Below are positions 54,993-63,945 of a DNA stretch of 64,000 bases, piece by piece. The stretch is from the NCBI GenBank assembly GCA_012934845.2, contig WNNJ02002217.1, forward strand, positions 96,222-160,221. The letters are read 5' to 3'. The first letter of the stretch is position 1. The number at the start of each line of letters is the position of its first letter. This DNA comes from Pomphorhynchus laevis (taxonomy: Eukaryota; Acanthocephala; Palaeacanthocephala; Echinorhynchida; Pomphorhynchidae). The position numbers and the translations under genes were made by a program. The notes below the pieces were generated by a model, which made no database searches, was not told the origin of the DNA, and was given only the letters and a program-made list of their open reading frames with translations.

Positions 54993-55259
54993 CTATACAG
55001 CATTGGTCTGAGTGGTTGGGTGTGATACAAGAGTAGAGGAGCAGGTTAACTGTAGTAGTCGTACTGATGTACAAAAACCGCATGTGAACTGTTTACGTTT
55101 ATACACCGAGTGGTCGGGTATTTTAACACGAACAAGTGTCCATACATCACAATTTTTGGAATCGCATCCAACTTCAAAACTGGTAAAACCATCATTGCAT
55201 TCCGATGTGGAAGATGCTTGATCAGGAACAGGGATCTGAAATCGCGATTTTCTAGACAT
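54993..55259 (-). pseudogene. LINE-A2 ORF1 start (PHD-like finger)
   Basis: The frame from ATG 55259 (MSRKSRFQIPVPDQASS) carries SFEVGCDSKNCDVWTLVRVKI and CGFCTSVRLLQL. It aligns with 27105-26896 in the other A2 copy and with the A1 ORF1 Cys block. Downstream ORF1 sequence, including the 132-bp repeats, is spread over more than one frame. Confidence 0.65.
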
Positions 55260-55296
55260 GACTTTTTATCGAGAGATTGAGCTCTCGATAAGAAGA

Positions 55297-55658
55297 GCGG
55301 TCAGAAGGATACTACAAGTAGATGAAGTGGTGAGAAGTTTAAAACGTTGGGAGAGCACCGAAGAGGCATGTGAACTATGTCGGAAAACGATTTTTTAAAA
55401 TCATTTATTAAAATGATTTAGTGGAAGTGCTGGACGGACAGAGCTGGTAGGAGTCGAGGCAGATGAGCAGATAGAAGTGGAAATTACACGGGTTCTTAAT
55501 ATAGAATTAAGATTGGTTGGATCAAGTGTGACAGGGGTGGGGTCTTTTATGGGTTGATCAGAGATGTGACTGGAGATGATTTTTAAGGAAGGATGTAAAT
55601 TATTTGGAAGTTATACGTGAGAGGTAAAGTAAGGAGATACGCCGACAGAGGCGCTATC
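55297..55658 (-). mobile_element. Second LINE-A2 ORF1 fragment (repeat of 54180-54515)
   Basis: The block GAAGTTTAAAACGTTGGGAGAG, GGCATGTGAACTATGTCGG, GACAGAGCTGGTAGGAGTCG and ACACGGGTTCTT matches 54210-54375 in the same order and orientation. It is a separate partial copy or duplication of the ORF1 region, placed just upstream of the first copy's 5' end and ending in the palindrome. Confidence 0.8.
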
Positions 55659-55710
55659 GAGATAGCGCCTCTGTCGGCGTATCTCCTTACTTTACCTCTC
55701 ACGTATAACT
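55609..55710. repeat. Perfect palindrome, 50-bp arms with a 2-bp centre
   Basis: Arm 55609-55658 and arm 55661-55710 are exact reverse complements; GA at 55659-55660 is the only spacer. The outer part of the left arm (GTGAGAGGTAAAGTAAGG) is LINE-A2 ORF1 sequence; the inner part (GATACGCCGACAGAGGCGC) is not found in other A2 copies here. The palindrome marks the boundary between reverse LINE-A2 and forward PLE-1. Confidence 0.95.
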
Positions 55711-56540
55711 CCGAACTCAGAAACCGCTACTCAGAAACGTGACAGCGCACAACATACCTCAAGACGACGGTCTCAACGCTTTACGTGAAGCTACGGCAGA
55801 ATTGTCCCAGCTTAACTCCGATTTCCTGATCAAGGCTGCGGATTTCGTGTTGCTTAATAACGTAATTGAATTAAATGGACAAATGTTTATTCAAAAGAGC
55901 GGAATTGCAATGGGTACCGCTCTAGCACCAACGTACACAATATTGTACATGAATAAGTTGGAAAATGATAAAATTCAAACTGCTAAATCAAAACCGCATA
56001 TCTGGTTAAGGTATATAGACGATATATTTATGGTTTGAACAGCTGGTGAAGAAGCCTGACAGAATTTCTAAATCATATAAACGATGGTGCTATGAAATTT
56101 TCGAGTGATAGGACATTGTCTGTACATTTTTTGGATGTAGCAATTAAAAAGAAGACACGTGGTCAAATAATTACCTATGAAACCAAACCATACAGGAAAC
56201 AGTAATCAGCCGCAATGTACCTCCAAGCAGCAAGCGCTAATAGTAGCACAACAAAAAGCGCGGTTTTTCAGAATGAATTAAGATGATTAATAAAAATCTC
56301 AAGCACATCACAAGCAAGATATGAGGCGATTGAGCAGTTAAAATTTGATCTGTTAAAAAGGGGCTACAAAACATTGGCAATTGACCGTGAGTTTCGTAAG
56401 ATCCGTAACGCAATAAGAAACATTCTACTTGCTAAAAGACCGCAGCCCCAAACAAAAGCGATTTGTGTACTTCCGTATCATCCAGCACTACAAGCACTGA
56501 ACAAGGACACAATAAGAGCTTATAAACAGACTGGGGTATA
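55711..56540 (+). mobile_element. PLE-1, RT part (upstream half)
   Basis: Forward coding from about 55715: LNALREATAELS, FVLLNNVIELNGQMFIQKSG and IAMGTALAPTYTILYMNKLE (motif B), HIWLRYIDDIFMV (motif C, IDDIF) to a stop at about 56038. It continues in other frames with SDRTLSVHFLDVAIKK, RYEAIEQLKFDLLKRGYKTL, EFRKIRNAIRNILLAKRP and ICVLPYHPALQALNKDT. The order equals that of intact PLE-2. It is interrupted at about 56540 by the Gypsy fragment and resumes at about 58420. Confidence 0.8.
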
Positions 56541-58415
56541 GGTACTATACCTGTGGTTTTCTTCCGCAGCGTTAAACCTGACATCAAACCTGACACTGAA
56601 AGAATTAAGCCATTTCTTACTTACCCGATTCCGGAAAATCACACTTCACTACAGAGACTCCTCGGTATGCTCGCTTACTATTCGAGGTGGATCCCTTCTT
56701 TCTCGGCAAAGATACGCCCACTGGTAGAATCGAAAGATTTTCCCCTCGATCGTGCTGTCATCCGACAGATAGAAGAAATAAAGTCGGAAATCTCGAATTC
56801 ATTTTTATGTGCTTACAATCCGGATCTTTCCTTGACTGTTGAAACTGACGCCTCATATTCATCTATCGGCGCGGTGCTCAGTCAAAACAACTGCCCCGTC
56901 GCCTTCTATTCACGATCCTTGCCTAAAACAGCGTTGCGACAGTCGAGTGTGGAAAAGGAGGCTTACGCGATTGTGGAAGCTCTTAAATATTGGAAGCATT
57001 TCCTGCTAGGACGCTATTTCATTGTCAAAACCGATCAGAGGTCAGTGTCATTTATGTTTGATCAAAAACTGTCGAATCGCATAAAAAGTGACAAAATCGC
57101 TCGATGGAGAATTGAACTTGCACCTTACAATTTTGGCATTGAATACCGGCCCGGACAATCAAATAAAGCTGCTGACGCAATGTCTAGGATAACATGTTCG
57201 TCTTGCAAAACAGTTAATGATCTTAAGATCTTGCATAATTCATTGTGTCATCCGGGTGTCAGTCGATTACTTCACTACGTTCGTTCGCATGAGTTACCTT
57301 TTGACAAAAGTGACGTTGCGGACGTTGTCTCTTCGTGTCAAATTTGCGCCGAATTGAAGCCTCGATACGCTAGACCAGAAACAGCACATGTCATCAAGGC
57401 TACGCATCCATTTGAACGGCTAAGCATTGACTTTAAAGGCCCATTGACATCAACTACAGAAAACAAATATCTCCTTTGTGTCGTTGACGAATATTCTCGC
57501 TTTCCGTTCGCCATACCGTGTAAGGATACATCTTCTATATCAGTCATCAATTGCCTGAATCAAATCTTCAGTGTTTTTGGTTACCCAGCCAACGTTCACA
57601 GTGACCAAGCAACATGTTTTCAATCCAACGAATTCCGAACGTATCTAAATTCTCGCGGTATTAGCTGCACCCGCAGTTCGTGCTACAACCCACGTGGTAA
57701 CGGACAGGCCGAACGATTCGTTGGAATAATCTGGAAGACAACCCAACTCGCCCTCAAAACTCACAGGAAAACACTGGCGGAATGGGAATTTGTTCTGCCA
57801 TTGGTTTTGTCATCTTTGCGCAGCTTACTGTGTACCGCGATAGGGGAGACTCCACATCAACGACTATTTTCTTTCCCAAGGAATTCTTGTAACAAATGTA
57901 TCGTTCCGAGATGGTTGGGAACAGGTGAAAACGTGCTTTTAAATCAGAATCCAATGTCTAAATCAAATCCGTTGTTTTCGCAGGCTGAAATCTTACAATC
58001 AAATGGTAACTACGCTACTATTCGGAAACCTTGCGGGAAAGAGATGAATGTGTCCGTAAGAAGACTGACCAGGTACCCTATTACAAATTCTAACATAGAT
58101 AACGATATGCTACTGATTGATCGGACATCAGAAGGAGACGGCATGCATTCAAAAACCGACTCGACAATCGTATCACGACAATCATTGAATGGAGCTGATA
58201 ATATTACACAAGTTGGAATCGGTAACTATCGGAGTGAAGAGAATCAACAAGTCGAACATAATAGACTTCAAGAATTACGGCGTAGTCCTAGGGATAGAAG
58301 AACTCCGAAGTACCTAGACGATTATATAATCGGGGAAGACTGTGATAATCTAACATGTAATCATATTGTATAACTATATTCTAGATTGTTGAATAAAGCC
58401 TTATTTGGTTTATCA
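56541..58415 (+). mobile_element. Ty3/Gypsy fossil, RNase H and integrase part, nested in PLE-1
   Basis: A 606-codon stretch (56553-58373) carries the end of an RT/connection region, RNase H, an HHCC zinc-binding domain and an integrase core with the D,D,E arrangement, followed by a basic C-terminal tail. It is a Ty3/Gypsy (Metaviridae) element. Gag, protease and most RT are absent from this fragment, and no pair of LTRs was recognised. It splits PLE-1 between its RT and its GIY-YIG region. Long open sequence suggests it is younger than most LINE wrecks here. Confidence 0.8.
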
Positions 58416-58538
58416 TTACACTATTGTAAACCATGTAAGCGGGCTAGATGTAAATGTTGTAAATTAGTTCCGGTTGTTAGTGAATTTACCAGTGAGGTGA
58501 CAAAATTGAGTTACAGAATAAGGACAGATGTCACCTGA

Positions 58539-58865
58539 GTGTCAAATAATTGTATATATGTGGCCACGTGTATAATTTGTGCAGTTCAATATGTCGGCGA
58601 AACGGGAAATGTACTTAATATAAGAGTAAACAATAGACGCGCAGATATTAAGCGCAAAGATCCAACTGATGGAGCTGTAAACCACGCAATTGCACATAAT
58701 ATTTCGAACGTACTTGAATTATTTTCCTACACAATAATTGAACAAGGATTCGAGAACATAAGCATCAGGAAACAGAGAGAAGCCTACTGGATGGGTCAAT
58801 TGATGGCTGACTGTCCACACGGATTAGCTCAGGGAATGTCTTTAGTATGGCGGGATATCACATAA
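58539..58865 (+). CDS. PLE-1 GIY-YIG endonuclease domain
   Basis: The open frame reads NNCIYVATCIICAVQYVGETGNVLNIRVNNRRADIKR: the GIY position is degenerate (CIYVATC) and the YIG position is YVGETG, followed by the conserved Arg (NIRVNNR). The distal part has the Glu-containing helix (KQREAYWMGQL). It ends SLVWRDIT, cognate to HIYTWRDVG in PLE-2. PLE GIY-YIG domains cut target DNA for insertion. The upstream linker (CKCC) is in the same neighbourhood but separated by a stop near 58536. Confidence 0.75.
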   Translation: MSNNCIYVATCIICAVQYVGETGNVLNIRVNNRRADIKRKDPTDGAVNHAIAHNISNVLELFSYTIIEQGFENISIRKQREAYWMGQLMADCPHGLAQGMSLVWRDIT

Positions 58866-58934
58866 CATTTTTATTGCATGCCTCTGAACCTTATTTGTAA
58901 TTTACCTTTGTTTTTATTTTGTAGATATAGTGAC

Positions 58935-58969
58935 CTGAAGAAGACTCAATAAAGAGTCGAAACGTTGTC
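58935..58969 (+). ncRNA. Hammerhead-ribozyme-like motif in PLE-1 3' region
   Basis: CTGAAGA (58935-58941) fits the CUGANGA box. GACTC/GAGTC (58943-58947, 58954-58958) forms a 5-bp stem II around AATAAA. GAAA follows (58959-58962), then CGTTGTC, which can form a minimal two-pair stem III (A-U, C-G) ending in the UC cleavage site at 58968-58969. One extra A precedes stem II and stem I is not obvious. PLEs are known to carry hammerhead ribozymes, which supports the call. Confidence 0.55.
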
Positions 58970-58990
58970 AAAAATATACATTGGTCTTCT

Positions 58991-60877
58991 CTAGTATTTT
59001 CGTGGATTTTTAATATATGAACGAATCTAACTCGGATCCCAGATCGCAGCATACAATGACAAATCAGATATATATAATATATATTGTATATATATTGTAT
59101 ATATACAATTCAATTACAACGAAGGGACTAAGAATCAAAAAGTCTATGCAAATAAACACGAGTCTAATGAATAATAGCTCTTCCAAATGCTTAACTGTCA
59201 AATGGAACAAGCTGATCAAAACTACTGAATTACAAATGACGAGAATTTTATGGCAAGCTTATTCTAACATATATAATTCGATAAAAGAAGACATTGATCA
59301 ATCCTTGCATTCAGCACTTTTAAAATCTAAATGTCGTAAACTAAGCCGACTCACGGGAATATAAATACACCACTAAGAATTATCGAGCTTACAAGTTTAT
59401 TCAAACCGCAGGTATAAAAACGAAAAGTCCCATCATCACCGGTAATCAACAATGTCGTTTATATGTCTTCAACCGCCCTTACAACGGATCAACAAATACT
59501 GCTTTCTCTCGGATTATCATTTGCACCGATGCCAAGGGAGTTCAAAAGGCTTCAGCTTATTGATAGTTTATGCTACATGTCAAGAGCCATGTTCAATGAC
59601 AAACCATTAGAGACTACAACAGCTCAGAAGCAAGCATGGCTACAGGCTCCTGTTATTCAAAAATATGTTGTAATGCCACCAAACCCATTCATCGAAAACA
59701 ACCTAGAGAGAAACCAAAGAGCGGCTATCAATAAATTACGCAACAATAACGATATTCTAATATTGCCCGCAGATAAAGGAAGTAAGATAGTCATTCTTAA
59801 TAAAGAAGATTATATCAACGAAGGATTGAGACAGTTACAATCAAACGCTTATTAAACGGTCAATAGTGAGTATTTCCAAGAAACTGTAAAATCTGTTGAA
59901 GTAATGACACAGAAGCATATTCCTGATTAAAGCCTTGCTAAGTCATTAAGAAAACCGAATCCATTGCCAGGACATTTATATCTTCTTCCGAAGATTCACA
60001 AAAACCTTAATCCTTGTCCGGGAAGACCAATTGTACGAAATTGCTGAACGATGTGCGAGAATATCTCAAGATACTTGCACAAAACACTATCCAATTCTTG
60101 TCGGTCGACCATCCTTTGTTTCTAGTACTGATGGATTTATACGGGCACTTGAGGCATTCCTACCTCAGATACAAACTACGTCTATATTATGCACCCTTGA
60201 CGTGGATTCTCTATTCACTTCAATTGTTAATGAAAATGGAGTGAAAGCAATACGTAAATTTCTTGCCGACGCAGGAACTGATGAGAGCGAAACTGAGAGT
60301 CTTATCGCAACTCCTAAAGATGGTTCTTACTTCGAACATATTCAGCTTCAATGATAAATTATATCTGCAACAAATTGCAGCAGCCATGGGTACTCCGGTC
60401 GGCCCAACGTTGCCGGATTGTATGTTGCTGCGATTGAGGAGATATACATCATCAAATGCAAATGTAAACTGATTTTATGGTTACGATACATTGATGGCAT
60501 TTTTGTGTCTGGGATCACGGCTTAGGAAAGCTAAAGGAGTATCTTGATGGTCTTAATAATGAATCAGAACTTAACTTCACGAGCAACGTAATAAATGATG
60601 CTACTATGATTAGTTTTCTAGACGTCAAGCTGACCAAAACATCATCAAATTCTTGGGAAACTTCTGTCTTTCGCAAGTTCGAAGATACTCGTGATCTGAT
60701 TCACGCAAGCAGTGCGCATCATCCTAAAGTAAAACTGTTATTAATACGGAATGAGGCAATTAGAACAAAGAAAATATGTTCAAATAATGTTATTTTCGAA
60801 CGCTGCCTTCAAAGTCTGCATAAAGAATTTATTGATCGCGGATACACTTTATTGATCGCGGATACAATTTATTAATA
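58991..60877 (+). mobile_element. PLE-3, decayed copy in tandem between PLE-1 and PLE-2
   Basis: The N-terminal region at 59017-59364 (KGLRIKKSM ... LKSKCRKLSR) parallels GLRIKPRLS ... LKGKCRKLSR of PLE-2. Next come 59463-59855 (ILLSLGLSFAPMPREFKRL, NDILILPADKGSKIVILNKEDY), LYLLPKIHKNLNPCPGRPIV at about 59980, TLDVDSLFTSIVNENG at about 60195, IAAAMGTPVGPTLP (motif B) at about 60380 and ISFLDVKLTKTS at about 60610. Motif C is not intact. Several frameshifts and stops. The GIY-YIG region is replaced by the left pseudo-LTR of PLE-2. Confidence 0.75.
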
Positions 60878-60882
60878 GCGGT
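60828..60882 (+). repeat. 20-bp tandem units at the PLE-3/PLE-2 junction
   Basis: TTTATTGATCGCGGATACAC (60828), TTTATTGATCGCGGATACAA (60848) and a partial, altered unit TTTATTAATAGCGG (60868-60881) run directly into the left PLE-2 pseudo-LTR. They look like a microduplication formed at or near the insertion point. Confidence 0.8.
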
Positions 60883-61184
60883 GGAGCAAAAGTGGATAGG
60901 AAAGCTCTACACCGACGTACAGCCAGGCCTCAACGACGATAAACACATTTACACATGGCGAGACGTAGGCTAACAATTCTCGGTTTTGTTTCGTTTTTCT
61001 TTTGGTGTGTATTCCTTTTGTTCTGCGTGTAGTTTTTTTTAAATTTGTATTTGTATTGTATATAAACTGACGAAAACCCGGAAGGGTTGAAACGTTTTTA
61101 ACAAAAATATTGTTCCTGTCTTCTGCTCTTATTCTATTCACATATTGTTGGTCTTCGATGATCGCAGACGGCAGTCCTGACACT
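60878..61184 (+). repeat. PLE-2 left pseudo-LTR
   Basis: It begins inside GIY-YIG coding (EQKWIGKLYTDVQPGLNDDK ... TWRDVG, stop at about 60974), continues through the 3' UTR, and ends at GTCCTGACACT within the following ORF. The left edge (GCGGTGGAGC) joins the 20-bp repeats. Confidence 0.9.
61067..61110 (+). ncRNA. Degenerate hammerhead-like motif, PLE-2 left pseudo-LTR
   Basis: CTGACGA (61067-61073), then AACCC-GGAA-GGGTT (stem II with a GNRA-type loop) and GAAA (61089-61092). The next bases (CGTTTTTAAC) do not give the short stem III plus UH site seen in PLE-1, so catalysis is doubtful. Confidence 0.4.
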
Positions 61185-63737
61185 CTAGATATACATATTG
61201 TCCCATCGAGGATCCTGCCGGACCAGGAACAAGCGGAAATCTATGCACATGTACATTTTATGTCCTATTGCTGGACAAATCGAGTTATGCTGATGGGACT
61301 GCGGATCAAACCGAGACTGTCCCCTATTCACAGAGGAATCGACGAATGCCATATACTACAATTGAAGAGAGATGAAAGGAGAATTATGCGTCGTGCCGAG
61401 ATGCAGCTATTACAACTGTTGCTCATCTATTATTCGCGGATTTCGAACATCTATTGTCGGCGAACAGTGGATCCCTTATTAGTAAATCAGGCCCTGAAGG
61501 GCAAATGCCGAAAACTAAGCAGGGTTCACCACAGGAAAACATCAACCCAGGAGCTCGTACTTAATAATTGGTACCCGAATCGACGGGTTCGACGTGAACC
61601 ACAGCAGAATCCTCTCGCCGATTTGCGAATAGCACTGGAACAGAAAGATTATAGCGTCGTCAACTTAAGCGCTCAACAACTGACACAGTCACAGATGGAA
61701 GTTCTGGACCTGGGGTTGAACTATGCCATCACCCCCACAGAGTTTGACCGCCATAAGCTAGCCATTAATGTCAAGAAGGTTGCAACAACCTTTGAGGGCG
61801 AAAGCCGTAACGCAGCCGCGACGAATACTCTGGGTCGACAACTATTCGAGAAGTACGTTACGAAGAAATGCTGTGACACAGGCCCGATCAACCTAAATAA
61901 GCAACATCTGAAGGAACTCAGCGAAATCCGGCAAATGCATGACGTTGTCATAAAGCCAAGTGACAAGGGTGGTGAAGCTGTTGTATGGTCGAGAAGTGAA
62001 TACATCGCCGAGGCAATGCGACATCTCAGCCAGGAGGCTTACCAGACTGCGACGATTGACGATTTGGAGTTGGCAACTGCAGCAGTGAGAGAGCTTTTGG
62101 AAAAGCACGCTAGCCTTAGAGCTGTCGATGCTGAGTTAGTCACGCGATTAGTTAGGCCGCATCCCAGGCCCGGATGTTTTTACATGCTCCCAAAGACACA
62201 TAAGCTCAAACAACCATGTCCGGGAAGACCAATAGTCAGTTGTAACGGAACAGCGACTGAGAAGCTGAGTCGACACATTGGCGAACTTATAAAGCCTCTA
62301 TTGAATAAAGTACCAGCTCATTTAACCAGTACCACAGATTTCTTAACGAAATTCGACTCTATCAGGAGAAACTTGACAGCGGACCAGTCCTTGGTAACAA
62401 TGGACGTGTCTTCGCTGTATACGTCGATAGACCACACAGCCGTATTATCTGCACTGCGTGAAATGATGGAAAATGATGGATGGAGTGTGAAGAAAATAAA
62501 CTTCATTACAGAAGCAGCAACTGTAATACTGAAAAATAATGTCTTTCAGTTAAACGGCGAGCTCTATAAGCAAGTGAACGGTACCGCAATGGGGACGCCA
62601 ATGGCCCCGACATACGCAATCATCTATGTGCATCAATATGAATGTACCATACTAAGGAAGCTTACCACACCGCCGCTTATATATGTGAGGTATATCGATG
62701 ATATCTTCACAATCTTTCCGATCGCCGAGCTGGACATACTTAGATACGCCTTCACTACAGCAGGATCCCTTGAGTTCGACATCCACTCAGGACAGAGTGC
62801 TATCTTTCTGGATCTTGAGATATACAGAAACAAACGGGGGCGGATCGAGACGGAAATCTACAGAAAGAAGACTTTCGTGCCGACCTACCTTCATGCTCGA
62901 AGCAACCACTCGAAGTCCACGAAATTAAATATGATTAAGAACGAGGCATGTCGAATTGTTCGACTCTGCAGCGATCACAGAGCACGAATCAAACATCTTG
63001 ACATGCTCGCAGGAGCATTGATAAAGCGTGGCTACCAGAGACGCCTAGTCTCCACCCTGATTAGCAGATGTTTGATTCCCAAGGAAGGGCGCACATCGAA
63101 AGATGTCCCTAGGACACTGGTGGTAACCGACTATTGTCCCACACTGAGGTACTTCGACACCGACGTAAGGAGGTTGACACAAACGGTGAATAGCCAGACA
63201 GGGTCTAAGATAAGAGGGACAAAGGTCTACTACCGGTCTAGGCGCACGATTAAATCAGCGCTGGTGCGAAGCGATCTAAATGCGCGAGACAAGCAAGATC
63301 ATTCGATAATCAGGTGTGAGGACAAGAGGTGTAAGTGCTGCCCTGCCATCAATGTAAACAGTGAGATTATAGGAAGTGCCACAGAGCAGCACTACAGGAT
63401 CAAACAAAATGCATCCTGCAAAACAAAGGGAGTGGTGTATTTAGGAACGTGTGAAAAGTGCCACGTACAGTACGTTGGTGAGACGAAGCATGCGTTAAAA
63501 TACCGTCTCAACAAGAAAAGGCAACACATTAAGATAGAGATGAAGGCAGACGAGATAGCTTCACATGTGATTAAAGAAGGAAAGGATCACGACATAAGCT
63601 ACCAGATTCTCGATAACGTAGACGATGAGGCAGAACGAAAAGCGGCGGAGCAAAAGTGGATAGGAAAGCTCTACACCGACGTACAGCCAGGCCTCAACGA
63701 CGATAAACACATTTACACATGGCGAGACGTAGGCTAA
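61110..63737 (+). CDS. PLE-2 protein: Penelope-type reverse transcriptase with GIY-YIG endonuclease
   Basis: 875 codons, no internal stop. The ATG at 61110 lies inside the left pseudo-LTR; residues 1-60 may be partly untranslated, and a later start (for example the ATG at 61260) is possible. The N-terminal part (to about 330) has LKGKCRKLSR, VNLSAQQLTQ, LDLGLNYAITPTEFD and IKPSDKGGEAVVWSR. RT: FYMLPKTHKLKQPCPGRPIVS, TMDVSSLYTSID (motif A), NGTAMGTPMAPTYA (motif B), YVRYIDDIFTIF (motif C) and IFLDLEIYRNK. After a CxxC linker (CEDKRCKCC) the GIY-YIG domain has GVVYLGTCEKCHVQYVGET and a distal Glu helix, ending TWRDVG. All expected catalytic motifs are present. Confidence 0.9.
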   Translation: MFLSSALILFTYCWSSMIADGSPDTLDIHIVPSRILPDQEQAEIYAHVHFMSYCWTNRVMLMGLRIKPRLSPIHRGIDECHILQLKRDERRIMRRAEMQLLQLLLIYYSRISNIYCRRTVDPLLVNQALKGKCRKLSRVHHRKTSTQELVLNNWYPNRRVRREPQQNPLADLRIALEQKDYSVVNLSAQQLTQSQMEVLDLGLNYAITPTEFDRHKLAINVKKVATTFEGESRNAAATNTLGRQLFEKYVTKKCCDTGPINLNKQHLKELSEIRQMHDVVIKPSDKGGEAVVWSRSEYIAEAMRHLSQEAYQTATIDDLELATAAVRELLEKHASLRAVDAELVTRLVRPHPRPGCFYMLPKTHKLKQPCPGRPIVSCNGTATEKLSRHIGELIKPLLNKVPAHLTSTTDFLTKFDSIRRNLTADQSLVTMDVSSLYTSIDHTAVLSALREMMENDGWSVKKINFITEAATVILKNNVFQLNGELYKQVNGTAMGTPMAPTYAIIYVHQYECTILRKLTTPPLIYVRYIDDIFTIFPIAELDILRYAFTTAGSLEFDIHSGQSAIFLDLEIYRNKRGRIETEIYRKKTFVPTYLHARSNHSKSTKLNMIKNEACRIVRLCSDHRARIKHLDMLAGALIKRGYQRRLVSTLISRCLIPKEGRTSKDVPRTLVVTDYCPTLRYFDTDVRRLTQTVNSQTGSKIRGTKVYYRSRRTIKSALVRSDLNARDKQDHSIIRCEDKRCKCCPAINVNSEIIGSATEQHYRIKQNASCKTKGVVYLGTCEKCHVQYVGETKHALKYRLNKKRQHIKIEMKADEIASHVIKEGKDHDISYQILDNVDDEAERKAAEQKWIGKLYTDVQPGLNDDKHIYTWRDVG

Positions 63738-63941
63738 CAATTCTCGGTTTTGTTTCGTTTTTCTTTTGGCGTGTATTCCTTTTGTTCTGCGTGTAGTTTT
63801 TTAATTTGTATTTGTGTTGTAGATAAACTGACGAAGACCCGGAAGGGTTGAAACGTTTTTAACAAAAATATTGTTCCTGTCTTCTGCTCTTATTCTATTC
63901 ACATATTGTTGGTCTTCGATGATCGCAGACGGCAGTCCTGA

Positions 63942-63945
<4 letters not shown>
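63642..63945 (+). repeat. PLE-2 right pseudo-LTR
   Basis: It corresponds base for base to 60878-61184 apart from a few substitutions and a short T/A length difference near 63797. It contains the real ORF end (stop at 63735-63737) and ends at CCTGACACT, directly followed by the (TA)n run. Confidence 0.9.
63828..63871 (+). ncRNA. Degenerate hammerhead-like motif, PLE-2 right pseudo-LTR
   Basis: CTGACGA (63828-63834), GACCC-GGAA-GGGTT stem II with one G-U pair, then GAAA (63850-63853). The stem III/cleavage part is as in the left copy (CGTTTTTAAC), without a clear UH site. Confidence 0.4.

Larger units (their letters stand above)
52905..55290 (-). mobile_element. LINE-A2, reverse copy with long ORF1 and truncated ORF2
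   Basis: Reading in reverse: 5' UTR hairpin at 55262-55285, ORF1 from ATG 55259 to about 54060, ORF2 start MASHLSPLLSSLVNLATKHTFLLSLFKTRS at 54046, APE domain to 53157 (NHGGIVAIARHP, VLGYFDIRLDRPAD with GDFN changed to GYFD) and linker to about 52905, where it meets the Gypsy fossil. The RT and 3' UTR are absent. This copy keeps the ORF1 that is deleted in the 23.9-27.2 kb copy. Confidence 0.75.
58420..58990 (+). mobile_element. PLE-1, GIY-YIG part and 3' region (downstream half)
   Basis: It begins with the Cys-rich linker (CKPCKRARCKCCKLV) that precedes GIY-YIG in PLE-2 (CEDKRCKCCPAI). The nuclease follows (58539-58865), then a 3' UTR holding a hammerhead-like motif. The PLE-3 5' region starts immediately after, so the 3' end of PLE-1 stands where a pseudo-LTR would be for PLE-3. 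Confidence 0.75.
60878..63945 (+). mobile_element. PLE-2: apparently intact Penelope-like element with pseudo-LTRs
   Basis: The element is bounded by direct repeats of about 305 bp (60878-61184 and 63642-63945) that include the last codons of the ORF, the 3' UTR, a hammerhead-like motif and the start of the next ORF. This partial-tandem arrangement is characteristic of PLEs (pseudo-LTRs). Only a handful of differences separate the two repeats. The single 875-codon ORF has N-terminal domain, RT and GIY-YIG. It is the best candidate in the window for a functional element. Confidence 0.85.
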
